Shown one piece after another: positions 17,018-25,650 of a stretch of 46,670 nucleotides of DNA. Below the pieces are notes generated by a model. That model did no database searches and had not been told where the DNA came from. It saw only the letters and a list, made by a program, of their open reading frames with translations. Location: assembly GCA_035649575.1 (NCBI GenBank), contig DASRJH010000197.1, positions 1 to 46,670 of the forward strand, read 5' to 3'. A program made the position numbers and the translations under genes. The DNA is from DASVAL01 sp035649575. GTDB lineage: Bacteria > Planctomycetota > UBA1135 > UBA2386. Every line of letters begins with the position of its first letter. Position 1 is the stretch's first letter.

Positions 17018-17665
17018 TCAGTCGCCGCGCGTGTGTCCCGTGAGCTCGACCACCTCGCCCGCGAGCTGGCGCACTTCGAAGCCGATTGCGGGCGCATACC
17101 ACGTGACCTGCGTGCGAGTGCGGAACTGCTCGGGCGCATCGAGCCGGTGCAGCGTGCGCACGATGCGCAGCGCTTCGAACGTGCCCCCCGCGACCGTCAC
17201 CGTGTCGAGTCCTTCGACGAGGTAAGTGGCGCGCATCGGCAGCGCTACGCCGCCGCGCATGCGGTCGGCGAACTCGCACGACCACCGCTTGCCGACCCAG
17301 AGCGGCCAGTGGTAGCGCACATCGACCGGCGAGAGCAGATGCAGCGGCGCGTCGTCCGCCGCGATCCACTCGCCGAGGTTGCCGAGATCGCGATCGCGGC
17401 GCACGTGCAGGCCCGAACCGACGTCGAGCACGTAGGCCTCGGGTTCGATGGCCACCACGACGAACGCACCATGCGACCGTTCGCCCTGCACCGCCGCGAA
17501 CCGCTCGCCCTGCTGCCACTCGGGCCGCGCCCACGTCGTTGCACCTGCCGGTGGCGTGTCATCGGCATGCACGAGGCCACGGCCCATGCCGTCCGGCATC
17601 GAGGGCGCGCCCTGGCAGGCCGAGAGCACGAGCAGGAGGACCCAGATCGCGAACCTGCAGCACAT
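17018..17665 (-). CDS. Hypothetical lipoprotein
   Basis: This encodes 215 residues. The N-terminus MCCRFAIWVLLLVLSACQGA is a classical lipoprotein signal with Cys17. The rest is beta-rich, with phrases such as YHWPLWVGKRWSCEFAD, VEGLDTVTVAGGTFEALRIV and VTWYAPAIGFEVRQ. That pattern is common in bacterial proteins with a DUF3108-like or similar lipid-binding beta fold, but no family is assigned. A GGGGAG sequence lies about 13 bases upstream of the ATG. It follows the metallophosphoesterase gene by 21 bases on the same strand and may be cotranscribed. Confidence 0.75.
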   Translation of the reverse strand: MCCRFAIWVLLLVLSACQGAPSMPDGMGRGLVHADDTPPAGATTWARPEWQQGERFAAVQGERSHGAFVVVAIEPEAYVLDVGSGLHVRRDRDLGNLGEWIAADDAPLHLLSPVDVRYHWPLWVGKRWSCEFADRMRGGVALPMRATYLVEGLDTVTVAGGTFEALRIVRTLHRLDAPEQFRTRTQVTWYAPAIGFEVRQLAGEVVELTGHTRGD

Positions 17666-17686
17666 CGTTGCCTACTCCCCTGTTAC

Positions 17687-18400
17687 CTATTCCATTGGGA
17701 TCGGGATCGGCTTGAAGTCGATCGCGTCGACGGACGCTAGGTAGTAGGTGATGCCGTTCGACACGCCCTGGAAGCCGTGTTTGTGATCCTTGCCGTGCAG
17801 GTGGCCGTAGACGCAGAGTTTCACCTGCGCCTGCTCGAGCAGCGGCACCGCGGCGGTCTCGCGCCCATCGGAATAACGCGGCGGGTAGTGCACGAGCGCG
17901 ATCGTGCGCGCGCCGTCCGGCACGCAGCCGCCCATCTTCCTGCCGTCCTGGATCGAGAGCTTGAGCCGCTCGATCTCGCGCGCGAACACCGTGGCGGCCT
18001 GAGGATCGGCCCACGGAGCATCGGGCGGATCCCACAAGCGCGTGCCGATCACGACCGTGCCATTCGGCAGACGCACGGCGTTGTTCTGCAGCAACCGGAT
18101 CGACGGATGCAGCACCTTCTCGACCTTGCTGCGCGAGGTCCACCACGTGCAGTGGTTGCCCTTGATGAGCACCTTCTGACCCGGGCGTTGACCGAGCCAA
18201 TCGAGGTCGGGCTTGGCCTCGGCGAGATCGAGCCCCCACGACGTGTCGCCGCCGACGAGGACCCAGTCGTCGGGGCCGACCATCGCATCCCAGGCTTCGC
18301 GCATGCGGTCGGCGTGCCCGATCCACTGCGGCCCGAAGATGTCCATCGGCTTGTCGACGCCGAAGCTGAGATGAAGGTCACTGATGGCGAACAGGCGCAA
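17687..18400 (-). CDS. Metallophosphoesterase
   Basis: This encodes about 237 residues. Calcineurin-like motifs appear in order: AISDLHLS, VGGDTSWG, LIKGNHCTWW, ALVHYPPRY and VYGHLHGKDH, which supply the binuclear metal ligands. The TTG at 18400 gives (M)RLFAISDLHLSFG, the usual N-terminus of this subfamily, and has GGGA about 9 bases upstream. An in-frame ATG at 18436 would add 12 residues but has no ribosome-binding sequence and almost abuts the divergent gene. It is a predicted cytosolic phosphohydrolase of unknown substrate. Confidence 0.9.
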   Translation of the reverse strand: MRLFAISDLHLSFGVDKPMDIFGPQWIGHADRMREAWDAMVGPDDWVLVGGDTSWGLDLAEAKPDLDWLGQRPGQKVLIKGNHCTWWTSRSKVEKVLHPSIRLLQNNAVRLPNGTVVIGTRLWDPPDAPWADPQAATVFAREIERLKLSIQDGRKMGGCVPDGARTIALVHYPPRYSDGRETAAVPLLEQAQVKLCVYGHLHGKDHKHGFQGVSNGITYYLASVDAIDFKPIPIPME

Positions 18401-18452
18401 TGAGGGCTCCCGGCGAGCTTGCAAAGGACCCTGCATACTGGACGATCCGCGG

Positions 18453-19850
18453 ATGCTCAAGCGCTCTGGCACCCGGACGATGCTGGCGTGCGCCGGCACC
18501 ATGTTGTTCGCGGCAGCCGGGCAGCACCTCGCGGGCCAATCGCAGGCACCGCCGTGCCCGCCGCCTCCTGCCGGTTGTGACGCGGCGCGGTGGACCAGGG
18601 CTTGGGCGCTGCATCACGCGGCTACGCTCGTCGACACGCACGTCGACACGACGACGCGCATCCTGGACCAGGGCTTCGACGTCGGCGCGCGAGCCACCGA
18701 CGGACACGTCGACCTGGTTCGTGCGAGGGAGGGCGGGCTCGATGCCGCGTTCTACTCGATCTACGTCGATTCGCGGTTCTTCGGGGACGAGAGCAGCCTG
18801 TTCGCAAACGCGCCCGCGAGCATCAACGAGGACTGGCCGCGCCCCGCGGAGCCGGGTGCGGCGAACGGCAGCTCGCGTCGCGCACTGATGATGATCGACG
18901 GCCTGATGCGCACCGTGGAACGACACGCTGCGCGCATGGCGTTGTGCACGAGCGTCGACGAGATCCGCGCCGCGGTGGCGCGCAACGTCCACGCCGCGTC
19001 GATGGGCATCGAGGGCGGCCATGCGATCGAAGGGGACCTCGGTCTGCTGCGCCTCTTCCACCGCCTCGGCGTGCGCTACATGACGCTGACCCACACGAAC
19101 CACAACGAATTCGCGGACTCGTGCGCGCCCGCGGAACCGCGCTGGGGTGGCCTGAACCGGCTCGGCGTCAAGGTCGTGCGCGAGATGAACCGGCTCGGGG
19201 TGATCGTCGACGTGAGCCACGTCAGCGATGCGACGTTCGCCGACGTGCTGCGCACGACGAGCGCCCCCGTGATCTGTTCGCACAGTTCGCTGCGGGCGCT
19301 GTGCCCGCACCCGCGCAACATCACCGACGAGATGCTGCAGGCGCTGGCCAAGAACGGCGGGGCCGTGATGATCAACTACAACTGTGGTTTCCTCGACGCG
19401 CAGTACGCGAAGAACAGCTCGGCCCGCAACGCGACGCGGCGCATCCAGGAGAAGGCCGCGCGCGACAAGTTCGCCGCCGGCAGCCCCGAGCTCGCCACAG
19501 CGCTCGCGAACCTCGAGCAGCGCTTCCCGCCGGTCGAGCGGCCGGAGTTCGCAGCGCTCGTGGCGCACGTGCAGCGCGCGATCGAGATCGCCGGCCCCGA
19601 TCACGTCGGGCTCGGCAGCGACTTCGATGGCGTGCCGTGCGTGCCGAGGGGCATGGACGACGCGACGTTCCTGCCGCGATTGACCTACGAACTGCTCGCC
19701 GCGGGGCACGACGAGACCACGGTGCGCAAGGTGCTCGGCGAGAACCTGCTGCGCGTGTTCGCCGCCGTGGAACGACGATCTCGAGAGCTTGCCGGCACCG
19801 CGCCCGAGACCAACGATGCGCGCACGGACCACGAGGTACTGCCGCGCTGA
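18453..19850 (+). CDS. Secreted M19 (renal-type) membrane dipeptidase
   Basis: This encodes 465 residues from the ATG at 18453, with a signal-like N-terminus (MLACAGTMLFAAAGQHLAG). Amidohydrolase-type metal ligands are in order: LVDTHVDTT, the bridging Glu in MGIEGGHAIEGDLG, His in VDVSHVSDATF and VICSHSSLRALCPHPRN, and Asp in VGLGSDFDGVP. M19 enzymes hydrolyse dipeptides, including D-amino-acid-containing ones. The C-terminal region (TTVRKVLGENLLRVFAAVE) is the standard family ending. The opposite end lies 21 bases from a convergent gene. Confidence 0.93.
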   Translation: MLKRSGTRTMLACAGTMLFAAAGQHLAGQSQAPPCPPPPAGCDAARWTRAWALHHAATLVDTHVDTTTRILDQGFDVGARATDGHVDLVRAREGGLDAAFYSIYVDSRFFGDESSLFANAPASINEDWPRPAEPGAANGSSRRALMMIDGLMRTVERHAARMALCTSVDEIRAAVARNVHAASMGIEGGHAIEGDLGLLRLFHRLGVRYMTLTHTNHNEFADSCAPAEPRWGGLNRLGVKVVREMNRLGVIVDVSHVSDATFADVLRTTSAPVICSHSSLRALCPHPRNITDEMLQALAKNGGAVMINYNCGFLDAQYAKNSSARNATRRIQEKAARDKFAAGSPELATALANLEQRFPPVERPEFAALVAHVQRAIEIAGPDHVGLGSDFDGVPCVPRGMDDATFLPRLTYELLAAGHDETTVRKVLGENLLRVFAAVERRSRELAGTAPETNDARTDHEVLPR

Positions 19851-19871
19851 AGCGTCACTGTCCCGGTTGGC

Positions 19872-20897
19872 CTAGTCCATCGCGTAGCCGAGCCTGGCCA
19901 GGACCCACTGCACGAACTCGCGCAGGGTCTCGAATTTCTCGAAGGTGACGATCATCGGCGCGATCAGTTGCATCGCCGGCCGCAGCAGCGAGCGGGCAGA
20001 GATCAGGCGGTTGACCATCGCGTGGTCCGCTGACGACAGCTGCTCGCCCATGACCTGGATGAGCAGCCCTTGGGGACTCCAGGTCTCAGGGGTGCTCTTG
20101 AGGCCCAACTCGGTGCGCCGGGGCAGCACGTGGTCGAGCAGCGCAGCCTCCACCACGGAACCCAACAGGACTTCGGCGAGGCGGTAGTCACCGGCCGCCA
20201 TGCAGCACTCGTAACTGGCCAGGTGCGTTTCGACCATGGTGCGCAGACGCGCGTCGCGCAGCTTGCTGGTGTCGAGGAGACACGTCGACGCGGCCGGCGG
20301 CCGCCGCGGCGCCTCGACCGCAATGGGTGTGGGCTCGACGGACTCGTCGGGCGAAGCCGCAACCGGTTCGAGCGCGAGGTTCACCCTGGCCATCTCCTGG
20401 CTCTCCACCACCTTCGCCTTTTCGAGAGCCTCCCCTCGCACCTTCTCCTGCATGCGCCCGAGCAGCGCGCGGGACGCTTCGAGTTGAAAGGGCGCCAGTT
20501 GGTGGAGTGGCAGGTCGAGCAGCGGATAGAGGGCCAGTTCCACGGCCCAATCCGCGAGGACCTGTCGCTTCTTGCGGATCGACAGGATCTCTTCGGCAGC
20601 CAGTGGCCCTCGGCCGGCAAGAGTATGGTCGATGACCTCCACGGACCGCCGGCAGCAGGCCACGAGCAGGCGCTGGTCGGCATCGGCCATGTCCAGTTCG
20701 ACCTCGTCCTGGCGGACGTTCCCGCATCGCTGCAGGTAGTCGCGCAGCCGGCGCACCTCGCCGTAGGTGCGCGTGAGGTCGGGCGGCCCTGCCGTTCCCT
20801 CCTCTGAGAGTTGGAGCCGGAAGGCACCAAGGTGTTCGAGCGTGGTCTTGGCGGCTTCGAGAAAGCACACCGCGACGAGTCGTTTGACCTTGAGCAC
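19872..20897 (-). CDS. Helical protein of unknown function, possible HEPN-like C-terminus
   Basis: This encodes about 341 residues from the GTG at 20897 (VLKVKRLVAVCFLEAAKTTL); the frame is open further upstream but that part is Arg-rich and unlike protein. The sequence is nearly all helical. A polar linker at about 205-245 separates two helical halves. The C-terminal half (HLASYECCMAAGDYRLAEVLLGSVVEAALLDHVL, shown here in pieces: CCMAAGDYRLAEVLLGSV, EAALLDHVLPRR, then SARSLLRPAMQLIAP) recalls HEPN/DUF4145-type domains, but the RxxxxH motif is not seen. It is divergent from glcD. Function unknown. Confidence 0.7.
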   Translation of the reverse strand: MLKVKRLVAVCFLEAAKTTLEHLGAFRLQLSEEGTAGPPDLTRTYGEVRRLRDYLQRCGNVRQDEVELDMADADQRLLVACCRRSVEVIDHTLAGRGPLAAEEILSIRKKRQVLADWAVELALYPLLDLPLHQLAPFQLEASRALLGRMQEKVRGEALEKAKVVESQEMARVNLALEPVAASPDESVEPTPIAVEAPRRPPAASTCLLDTSKLRDARLRTMVETHLASYECCMAAGDYRLAEVLLGSVVEAALLDHVLPRRTELGLKSTPETWSPQGLLIQVMGEQLSSADHAMVNRLISARSLLRPAMQLIAPMIVTFEKFETLREFVQWVLARLGYAMD

Positions 20898-20986
20898 AGC
20901 CACCCGATTCCATCGGCCACTGGGCGCAACGGCCTTTCGTGATTCCCGGCGACGACCTCCAACTCCGGTGCCGGCGCACGCCGCGC

Positions 20987-20992
20987 TATGCT
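20987..20992 (+). promoter_or_regulatory. Putative -10 element of the glcDEF operon
   Basis: TATGCT followed by 9 bases and then the glcD ATG at 21002. A transcript starting the usual 6-9 bases after the -10 would be nearly leaderless. No Shine-Dalgarno sequence is visible. Confidence 0.45.
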
Positions 20993-21001
20993 GCCTCGCC
21001 G

Positions 21002-22471
21002 ATGCCACCGCTCGTAGAGACGTTCGAGAGCCTGCTCGGCAAGCATCGCGTGTTCTCGACGCGAGACGCGCTGCTGGCCTGGGAATGCGATGGCTTCACG
21101 GTGCACCGGTCCCTGCCGCGCATGGTGGTGTTGCCGGAATCGACAGCCGAAGTGCAGGCCATCGTGCAGACGCTGCACCGCGCGAAGGTTCCGTTCGTGC
21201 CGCGCGGCGCAGGCACCTGCCTGTCGGGTGGGCCTACCGCGGCGGCGGACACGGTCGTGATCGACCTCGCGCGCATGCGCACGGTGTTGCATGTCTCGAC
21301 GGAGGATCTCTACGCGATCGTGCAACCCGGTGTCGTCAACCTCGACCTGACCACGTCGGTGAGCCACCTCGGTCTGCACTACGCGCCCGACCCGAGCAGC
21401 CAGTCGGTCTGCACGATCGGCGGCAACCTGGCCGAGAACAGCGGCGGTCCGCACTGCTTCAAATACGGAATGACCGTGGACCACGTGCTCGGTGCGCTCA
21501 TCGTGCTGCCCGATGGCACGCTGGCGCGGCTCGGTGACCCGGCTGGTCCACGCCTGCCCCATGGTCTCGATCTCGCGGCCGTGTTCTGCGGCAGCGAAGG
21601 CACGTTCGGCATTGCGACCGAGATCACGGTGCGACTCTGCCGCAATCAGCAGAGCATCCGCACGCTGCTCGCCGCGTTCTCGACGATGACTGCCGCGTGT
21701 CGGACCGTCAGCGACATCGTCGCCGCCGGTCTCGTCCCCGCGGCACTCGAGATCCTCGACCAGGGCACGATCCGCGCCGTCGAGGCATCGGTCTACCGCG
21801 CCGGGTATCCCGTGGACGCCGCGGCCGTGCTGCTCGTCGAACTCGACGGTCCCGACGCCGTGCTCGAGGAGGAAGCTGCCGAAGTCCGCACGTTCTTCGA
21901 TCGCCACGGCGCCCTGAGTACCGAGGAGGCGAAGGATGCCGCCGAGCGCAAGCGCCTCTGGAAGGGCCGCAAGGGCGCGTTCGGCGCGATGGGCCGGCTC
22001 AACACCGACCTCTACGTGCTCGACGGCGTAGTGCCGCGCACGCGTCTCGAAGAAGCACTCGAAGGGATCGGCGTCATCGCGAAGAAACACGGCGTCGTGG
22101 TCACGAACGTGTTCCACGCCGGCGACGGCAACCTGCATCCGAACATCAGCTTCGACGGCCGCGACAAGGACGCCACGGCGCGCACCGTGGCCGCGGGATA
22201 CGAAATCCTTCAGCTCTGCGTGGCGCTGGGCGGCAGCATCTCGGGCGAGCATGGCATCGGCAGCGAGAAGCTCGACCACATCCCGCTCATGTATGTGGAG
22301 GCCGATCTCGACGTGATGGCGCGTGTGCGCGGCGTGTGGAATCCGAGCGGGCTGTGCAACCCCGGCAAGGTGCTGCCTCGACGCGGCGCTTGCGCCGAGG
22401 TCGCCAAGTGGCCGCAGATGGTCGCACGCGTGCTCGACGACAGCGGGCTCGACGACAGGGCGAAGGCGTGA
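21002..22471 (+). CDS. glcD: Glycolate oxidase subunit GlcD (FAD-binding)
   Basis: This encodes 489 residues. The PCMH-type FAD domain shows VPRGAGTCLSGGPTAAADT, CTIGGNLAENSGGPHCFKYG and GSEGTFGIATEITVRL. The C-terminal catalytic cap has FHAGDGNLHPN and GGSISGEHGIGSEK, conserved in D-2-hydroxy-acid dehydrogenases of the GlcD/LldH type. With GlcE and GlcF it oxidises glycolate (or D-lactate) to the 2-oxo acid at the inner membrane. The upstream frame is open to 20939, but the ATG at 21002 gives the expected N-terminus and lies just after a -10-like element. glcE overlaps it as GTGA. Confidence 0.95.
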   Translation: MPPLVETFESLLGKHRVFSTRDALLAWECDGFTVHRSLPRMVVLPESTAEVQAIVQTLHRAKVPFVPRGAGTCLSGGPTAAADTVVIDLARMRTVLHVSTEDLYAIVQPGVVNLDLTTSVSHLGLHYAPDPSSQSVCTIGGNLAENSGGPHCFKYGMTVDHVLGALIVLPDGTLARLGDPAGPRLPHGLDLAAVFCGSEGTFGIATEITVRLCRNQQSIRTLLAAFSTMTAACRTVSDIVAAGLVPAALEILDQGTIRAVEASVYRAGYPVDAAAVLLVELDGPDAVLEEEAAEVRTFFDRHGALSTEEAKDAAERKRLWKGRKGAFGAMGRLNTDLYVLDGVVPRTRLEEALEGIGVIAKKHGVVVTNVFHAGDGNLHPNISFDGRDKDATARTVAAGYEILQLCVALGGSISGEHGIGSEKLDHIPLMYVEADLDVMARVRGVWNPSGLCNPGKVLPRRGACAEVAKWPQMVARVLDDSGLDDRAKA

Positions 22472-23505
22472 GCACGGCTCTGCATCCACGTTCGGCGACG
22501 GAGCTCGCAGAAGTGCTGCGCTCGGGTCTAGGCCAGGTCCGTCTCTGCGGCACCGGCAGCCGTCAGGACCGGCTTCCCGTCGTGCCCGAGGCCGTGCCGA
22601 TCCACCTGACCGGGCTCGATGCGATCTGGCGCCTCGATGCCCCCGACCTGACCTGTTCCGTCGATGCCGGCGTGCAACGTTACGTGCTCGACGAGGCATT
22701 GCAGCGCGTTGGTCTCGAACTGCCGTGTCCCGGCGAAGGCACGATCGGCGGCCTGTTCGCGAGCGATGCGCTCGGTGCCGCGACGGCCGGCGGAGCTTCG
22801 CCGCGCACGCTGCTGCTCGGCATGGAGGCCGTGCTGGCCGATGGCACGGCGTGGAAGAGCGGCGCCCGCGTCGTGAAGAGCGTCGCGGGCTTCGACGTGC
22901 ACAAGCTGCTCGTCGGGAGCCAGGGCCGGCTGTTCGCGGCCACGCGGCTGCACCTGCGGCTACGGCCGCGGCCCCGCGCCGAAGCGTGGTTCTCGCGCCG
23001 CGGACTCGGCCAGGCCGAGGCGCTCGCCCAGTTCATGGCCTTGCGAGCGCTGCCGGTCCCGCCGGCCACGCTGCTGCTGCGGTCCGATCGGAACGGCTTC
23101 GATGTGGCCGGCCGGATCGCGGGCCGTCCTTCGTTCGTCGACGCGATGCTGCGCACGCACGCACTCGCGGCCGCGGGTCCGATCACAGGCTTCCACCTCG
23201 ACGCGCCGCCGGGTGGCGAAGTCCTCATGGGCATCGTGCTGCCGAGCCGCATCCCGGCTCTGCTCGCCGCGGCCCCGGCCGGTGCGGCTCTGCTCGTGCT
23301 GGGCGGTGGGCGCTTCGAGCTCGGGCTCAATGCACCCGCGCAGACCGATGCGCTGCTCGGTTCGCTGCCGGGCATCCCTGCGCACGCCTGCATCATCCGC
23401 GGCGCGCAGGCGCGCCGCGGTCTCGGCACGCCGATCGACGCGGGCCAGCAACGGCTCACCCTCGGCCTCAAGCAAGCGCTCGATCCGCATGGCATCTTCG
23501 TCTGA
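22468..23505 (+). CDS. glcE: Glycolate oxidase subunit GlcE (FAD-binding)
   Basis: This encodes 345 residues from a GTG that overlaps the glcD stop. It is the shorter FAD-binding subunit: LRSGLGQVRLCGTGSRQD and PGEGTIGGLFASDALGAATAG are the flavin-contact regions, and SGARVVKSVAGFDVHKLLVGSQG is a GlcE hallmark. It ends DPHGIFV, the usual C-terminal motif for GlcE-like proteins. The last 17 bases overlap the start of glcF. Its role is electron transfer or structural support within the GlcDEF complex. Confidence 0.92.
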   Translation: MSTALHPRSATELAEVLRSGLGQVRLCGTGSRQDRLPVVPEAVPIHLTGLDAIWRLDAPDLTCSVDAGVQRYVLDEALQRVGLELPCPGEGTIGGLFASDALGAATAGGASPRTLLLGMEAVLADGTAWKSGARVVKSVAGFDVHKLLVGSQGRLFAATRLHLRLRPRPRAEAWFSRRGLGQAEALAQFMALRALPVPPATLLLRSDRNGFDVAGRIAGRPSFVDAMLRTHALAAAGPITGFHLDAPPGGEVLMGIVLPSRIPALLAAAPAGAALLVLGGGRFELGLNAPAQTDALLGSLPGIPAHACIIRGAQARRGLGTPIDAGQQRLTLGLKQALDPHGIFV

Positions 23506-24769
23506 GCCAACCGGCGGCGCCGTCGCGCCGCGACAACACGTCTCCGCCTACACGCGGTCGCTCGACTGCGTGCACTGCGGACTCTGCCTGCCGTCGTGTC
23601 CGACCTACCAGGTCCTCGGCGTCGAGGCCGACTCGCCGCGCGGCCGCATCTACCTGATGCGAGCGCTGGCCGAGGGCCGCGTCGCGGACCCGAGCGCGAT
23701 CCGCCCCTTCCTCGACCGCTGCCTCGACTGCCGTGCCTGCGAGACGGCTTGCCCCTCGGGGGTCCGCTACGGCGAGATCCTCGAGACCACGCGCGGGGAA
23801 CTCGAAACGAGGCTGCCCTCTCGCGGGTTCTCGGCGAGGCTCGTGCACTTCCTGCTGACCCGCGTCGTCGCGAGGCAGAGCCGCCTGCGGTCCCTGTTCT
23901 CGCTGCTCGGCGCGGCCGAGGCCGTCGGCCTGCGCTCGCTCGCCACACGGCTGCGCCTGCTGCCAGCGGCGATGGCTGCCCTCGCACCGCCTGTTCCCGC
24001 GCGTCGAGAACGCCGCGCGCTGCCGACCGGCCTGCATCGACCGCACGCTTTTGTGCGGGCACGCGGCGTTCGCGTGGCCTTGTTCACGGGCTGCGTGATG
24101 GAGCAGATGTTCGGCCGCGTGAACCGGGCAACGCTGCAGGTGTTGCTCGCGAACGGATTCGACGTGCTCGTGCCCGCCGCCCAGCGCTGCTGTGGCGCGC
24201 TGCTCGTGCACGCGGGCCTGCCCGAGCGGGCGCGCACGCTCGCGCGCGCGAACCTGGCCGCATTCGCCGACGCCGACGTGGTCGTCAACAACTCCGCCGG
24301 CTGCGGTTGTGCGATGAAGGACTACGGCCACCTGCTCGGGGACGAAGCGGGTGAAGCTTTCGCGCGGAAGTGCCAGGACATCAGCGAGTTCCTGGCCGCG
24401 GCCGGGCTGTCGGCCGCGCCGGCCGAATGCCGCGCCAGGGTCGCCTACGACGACCCGTGCCACCTCTGCCATGGCCAGGGGGTGCGCGGAGCACCGCGTT
24501 CGCTGCTCGCGCAGGTGCCTGGCCTGACTCTCGTGGCCCACGCTCGCCCCGAAGACTGCTGCGGCTCCGCGGGCATCTACAATCTGCTGCAGCCCGACCT
24601 GGCTCGCGAAATAGGTCGGCGCAAGGCCGAAAGCCTGCTGCAGGCAAAGGCAGACCTGGTCGTGACCGGCAACCCCGGCTGCATGATGCAGATCGAAAGC
24701 CACCTGCGGCTCCTCGGCCACTCCGTGCCCGTTCGCCACCCGATCGAACTCCTGGTGCCGCCCGCATGA
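23489..24769 (+). CDS. glcF: Glycolate oxidase iron-sulfur subunit GlcF
   Basis: This encodes 426 residues. Two 4Fe-4S motifs lie at the N-terminus: CVHCGLCLPSCP (Cys27, 30, 33, 37) and CLDCRACETACP (Cys78, 81, 84, 88). Two cysteine-rich CCG domains follow: LFTGCVMEQMFGRV with AAQRCCGALLVHAG, and YDDPCHLCHGQGV with PEDCCGSAGIYNL. This is the full subunit architecture that passes electrons from the flavin subunits towards the quinone pool. The ATG at 23489 overlaps glcE by 17 bases, and the stop overlaps the next ATG as ATGA. Confidence 0.95.
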   Translation: MASSSEPTGGAVAPRQHVSAYTRSLDCVHCGLCLPSCPTYQVLGVEADSPRGRIYLMRALAEGRVADPSAIRPFLDRCLDCRACETACPSGVRYGEILETTRGELETRLPSRGFSARLVHFLLTRVVARQSRLRSLFSLLGAAEAVGLRSLATRLRLLPAAMAALAPPVPARRERRALPTGLHRPHAFVRARGVRVALFTGCVMEQMFGRVNRATLQVLLANGFDVLVPAAQRCCGALLVHAGLPERARTLARANLAAFADADVVVNNSAGCGCAMKDYGHLLGDEAGEAFARKCQDISEFLAAAGLSAAPAECRARVAYDDPCHLCHGQGVRGAPRSLLAQVPGLTLVAHARPEDCCGSAGIYNLLQPDLAREIGRRKAESLLQAKADLVVTGNPGCMMQIESHLRLLGHSVPVRHPIELLVPPA

Positions 24770-25635
24770 CCCGCGTCCTCCCCCTGCTCTGCCTCGGCTG
24801 CGTCGTCACCATCGGCGCTTCCGCCTACGGCCTGCTCGGCACGCGCACGCACCTCCCCCCGTCCGGCAGACCGCCGAGCCCTGCACCGACCGATTCCTCG
24901 TGGGCCGATTCCCCGTGGGCGGTCGCCTTGCGAGAGGCCCGCCGCGAGTGCTCGCTGCCGGCCCTCGATGCCGTCGTGAAACGGCTGCAAGAACACGTCG
25001 CGGGCAGCGCGTCGGATCGCACCGCCTGGCACTTGCTGGCCGAGGCCCTGCTCGAGCGCGTGCAACAACGCGCCCATCTGCGCGGTCTGACGGCCGGGGC
25101 GCCGCTCTGGTCCGAGCTGCCGAGCGAGATCGCCCGCGACGTCGACAACGGGCTCGCCGCCGTGGCTCGCGCGCGTGAGCTCGGCGACGACAGCGGCGCC
25201 CTGTTCCGCATCGAAGCGGCTCTGATGAGCCAGCGCATCACGGGGCTCGGTTCCGCACTGCAGTGGAACACGAAGGTCTCGGCTGCCATCGACGCGGCGA
25301 TGAAGCGGGCCCAGGACGATCCGCAGCTGCACGTCGTGGTGGGCCTGCGCCTGCTGATGGCCCCGAACCTGCTCGGCCACGATCCCGAGCGCGCGCTCGA
25401 GCACTTCGAGTTCGCGGCCCGCGCGCTCGCGGACGACGAGCGTCCGGCCGTGTTCGCGGCGATGGCCAGCTACCTGCAGCGCAAGCGACAGCAGGCCGTC
25501 GCGTGGCTCGAACAGGCCGTGGCGCGCAATCCGAAGAACTCGTTCGCGCGCGTGGTGCTGCAGCGCGTGCGACGCGACGAAGGCGACCCGTTCGGCCGCG
25601 ATGTCAGCGTCGCCGAGGCTGCAGCCGGCAAGTAG
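24766..25635 (+). CDS. Hypothetical exported tetratricopeptide-like protein coupled to glcF
   Basis: This encodes 289 residues from an ATG that overlaps the glcF stop. The N-terminus MTRVLPLLCLGCVVTIGASA is a hydrophobic anchor or signal. The remainder is Ala/Arg-rich helix pairs (WHLLAEALLERVQQRA, DPERALEHFEFAARAL, KRQQAVAWLEQAVARNP) that look like degenerate tetratricopeptide repeats. Tight coupling to glcDEF suggests shared expression; a function in glycolate oxidation is only inferred from position. Confidence 0.78.
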   Translation: MTRVLPLLCLGCVVTIGASAYGLLGTRTHLPPSGRPPSPAPTDSSWADSPWAVALREARRECSLPALDAVVKRLQEHVAGSASDRTAWHLLAEALLERVQQRAHLRGLTAGAPLWSELPSEIARDVDNGLAAVARARELGDDSGALFRIEAALMSQRITGLGSALQWNTKVSAAIDAAMKRAQDDPQLHVVVGLRLLMAPNLLGHDPERALEHFEFAARALADDERPAVFAAMASYLQRKRQQAVAWLEQAVARNPKNSFARVVLQRVRRDEGDPFGRDVSVAEAAAGK

Positions 25636-25650
25636 GCGTTTGCTTCTCGG

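Noticed and set aside
20381..22699. 772-codon minus-strand open frame
   Set aside because: Antisense to glcD, whose assignment is secure; the translation has shadow-frame composition.
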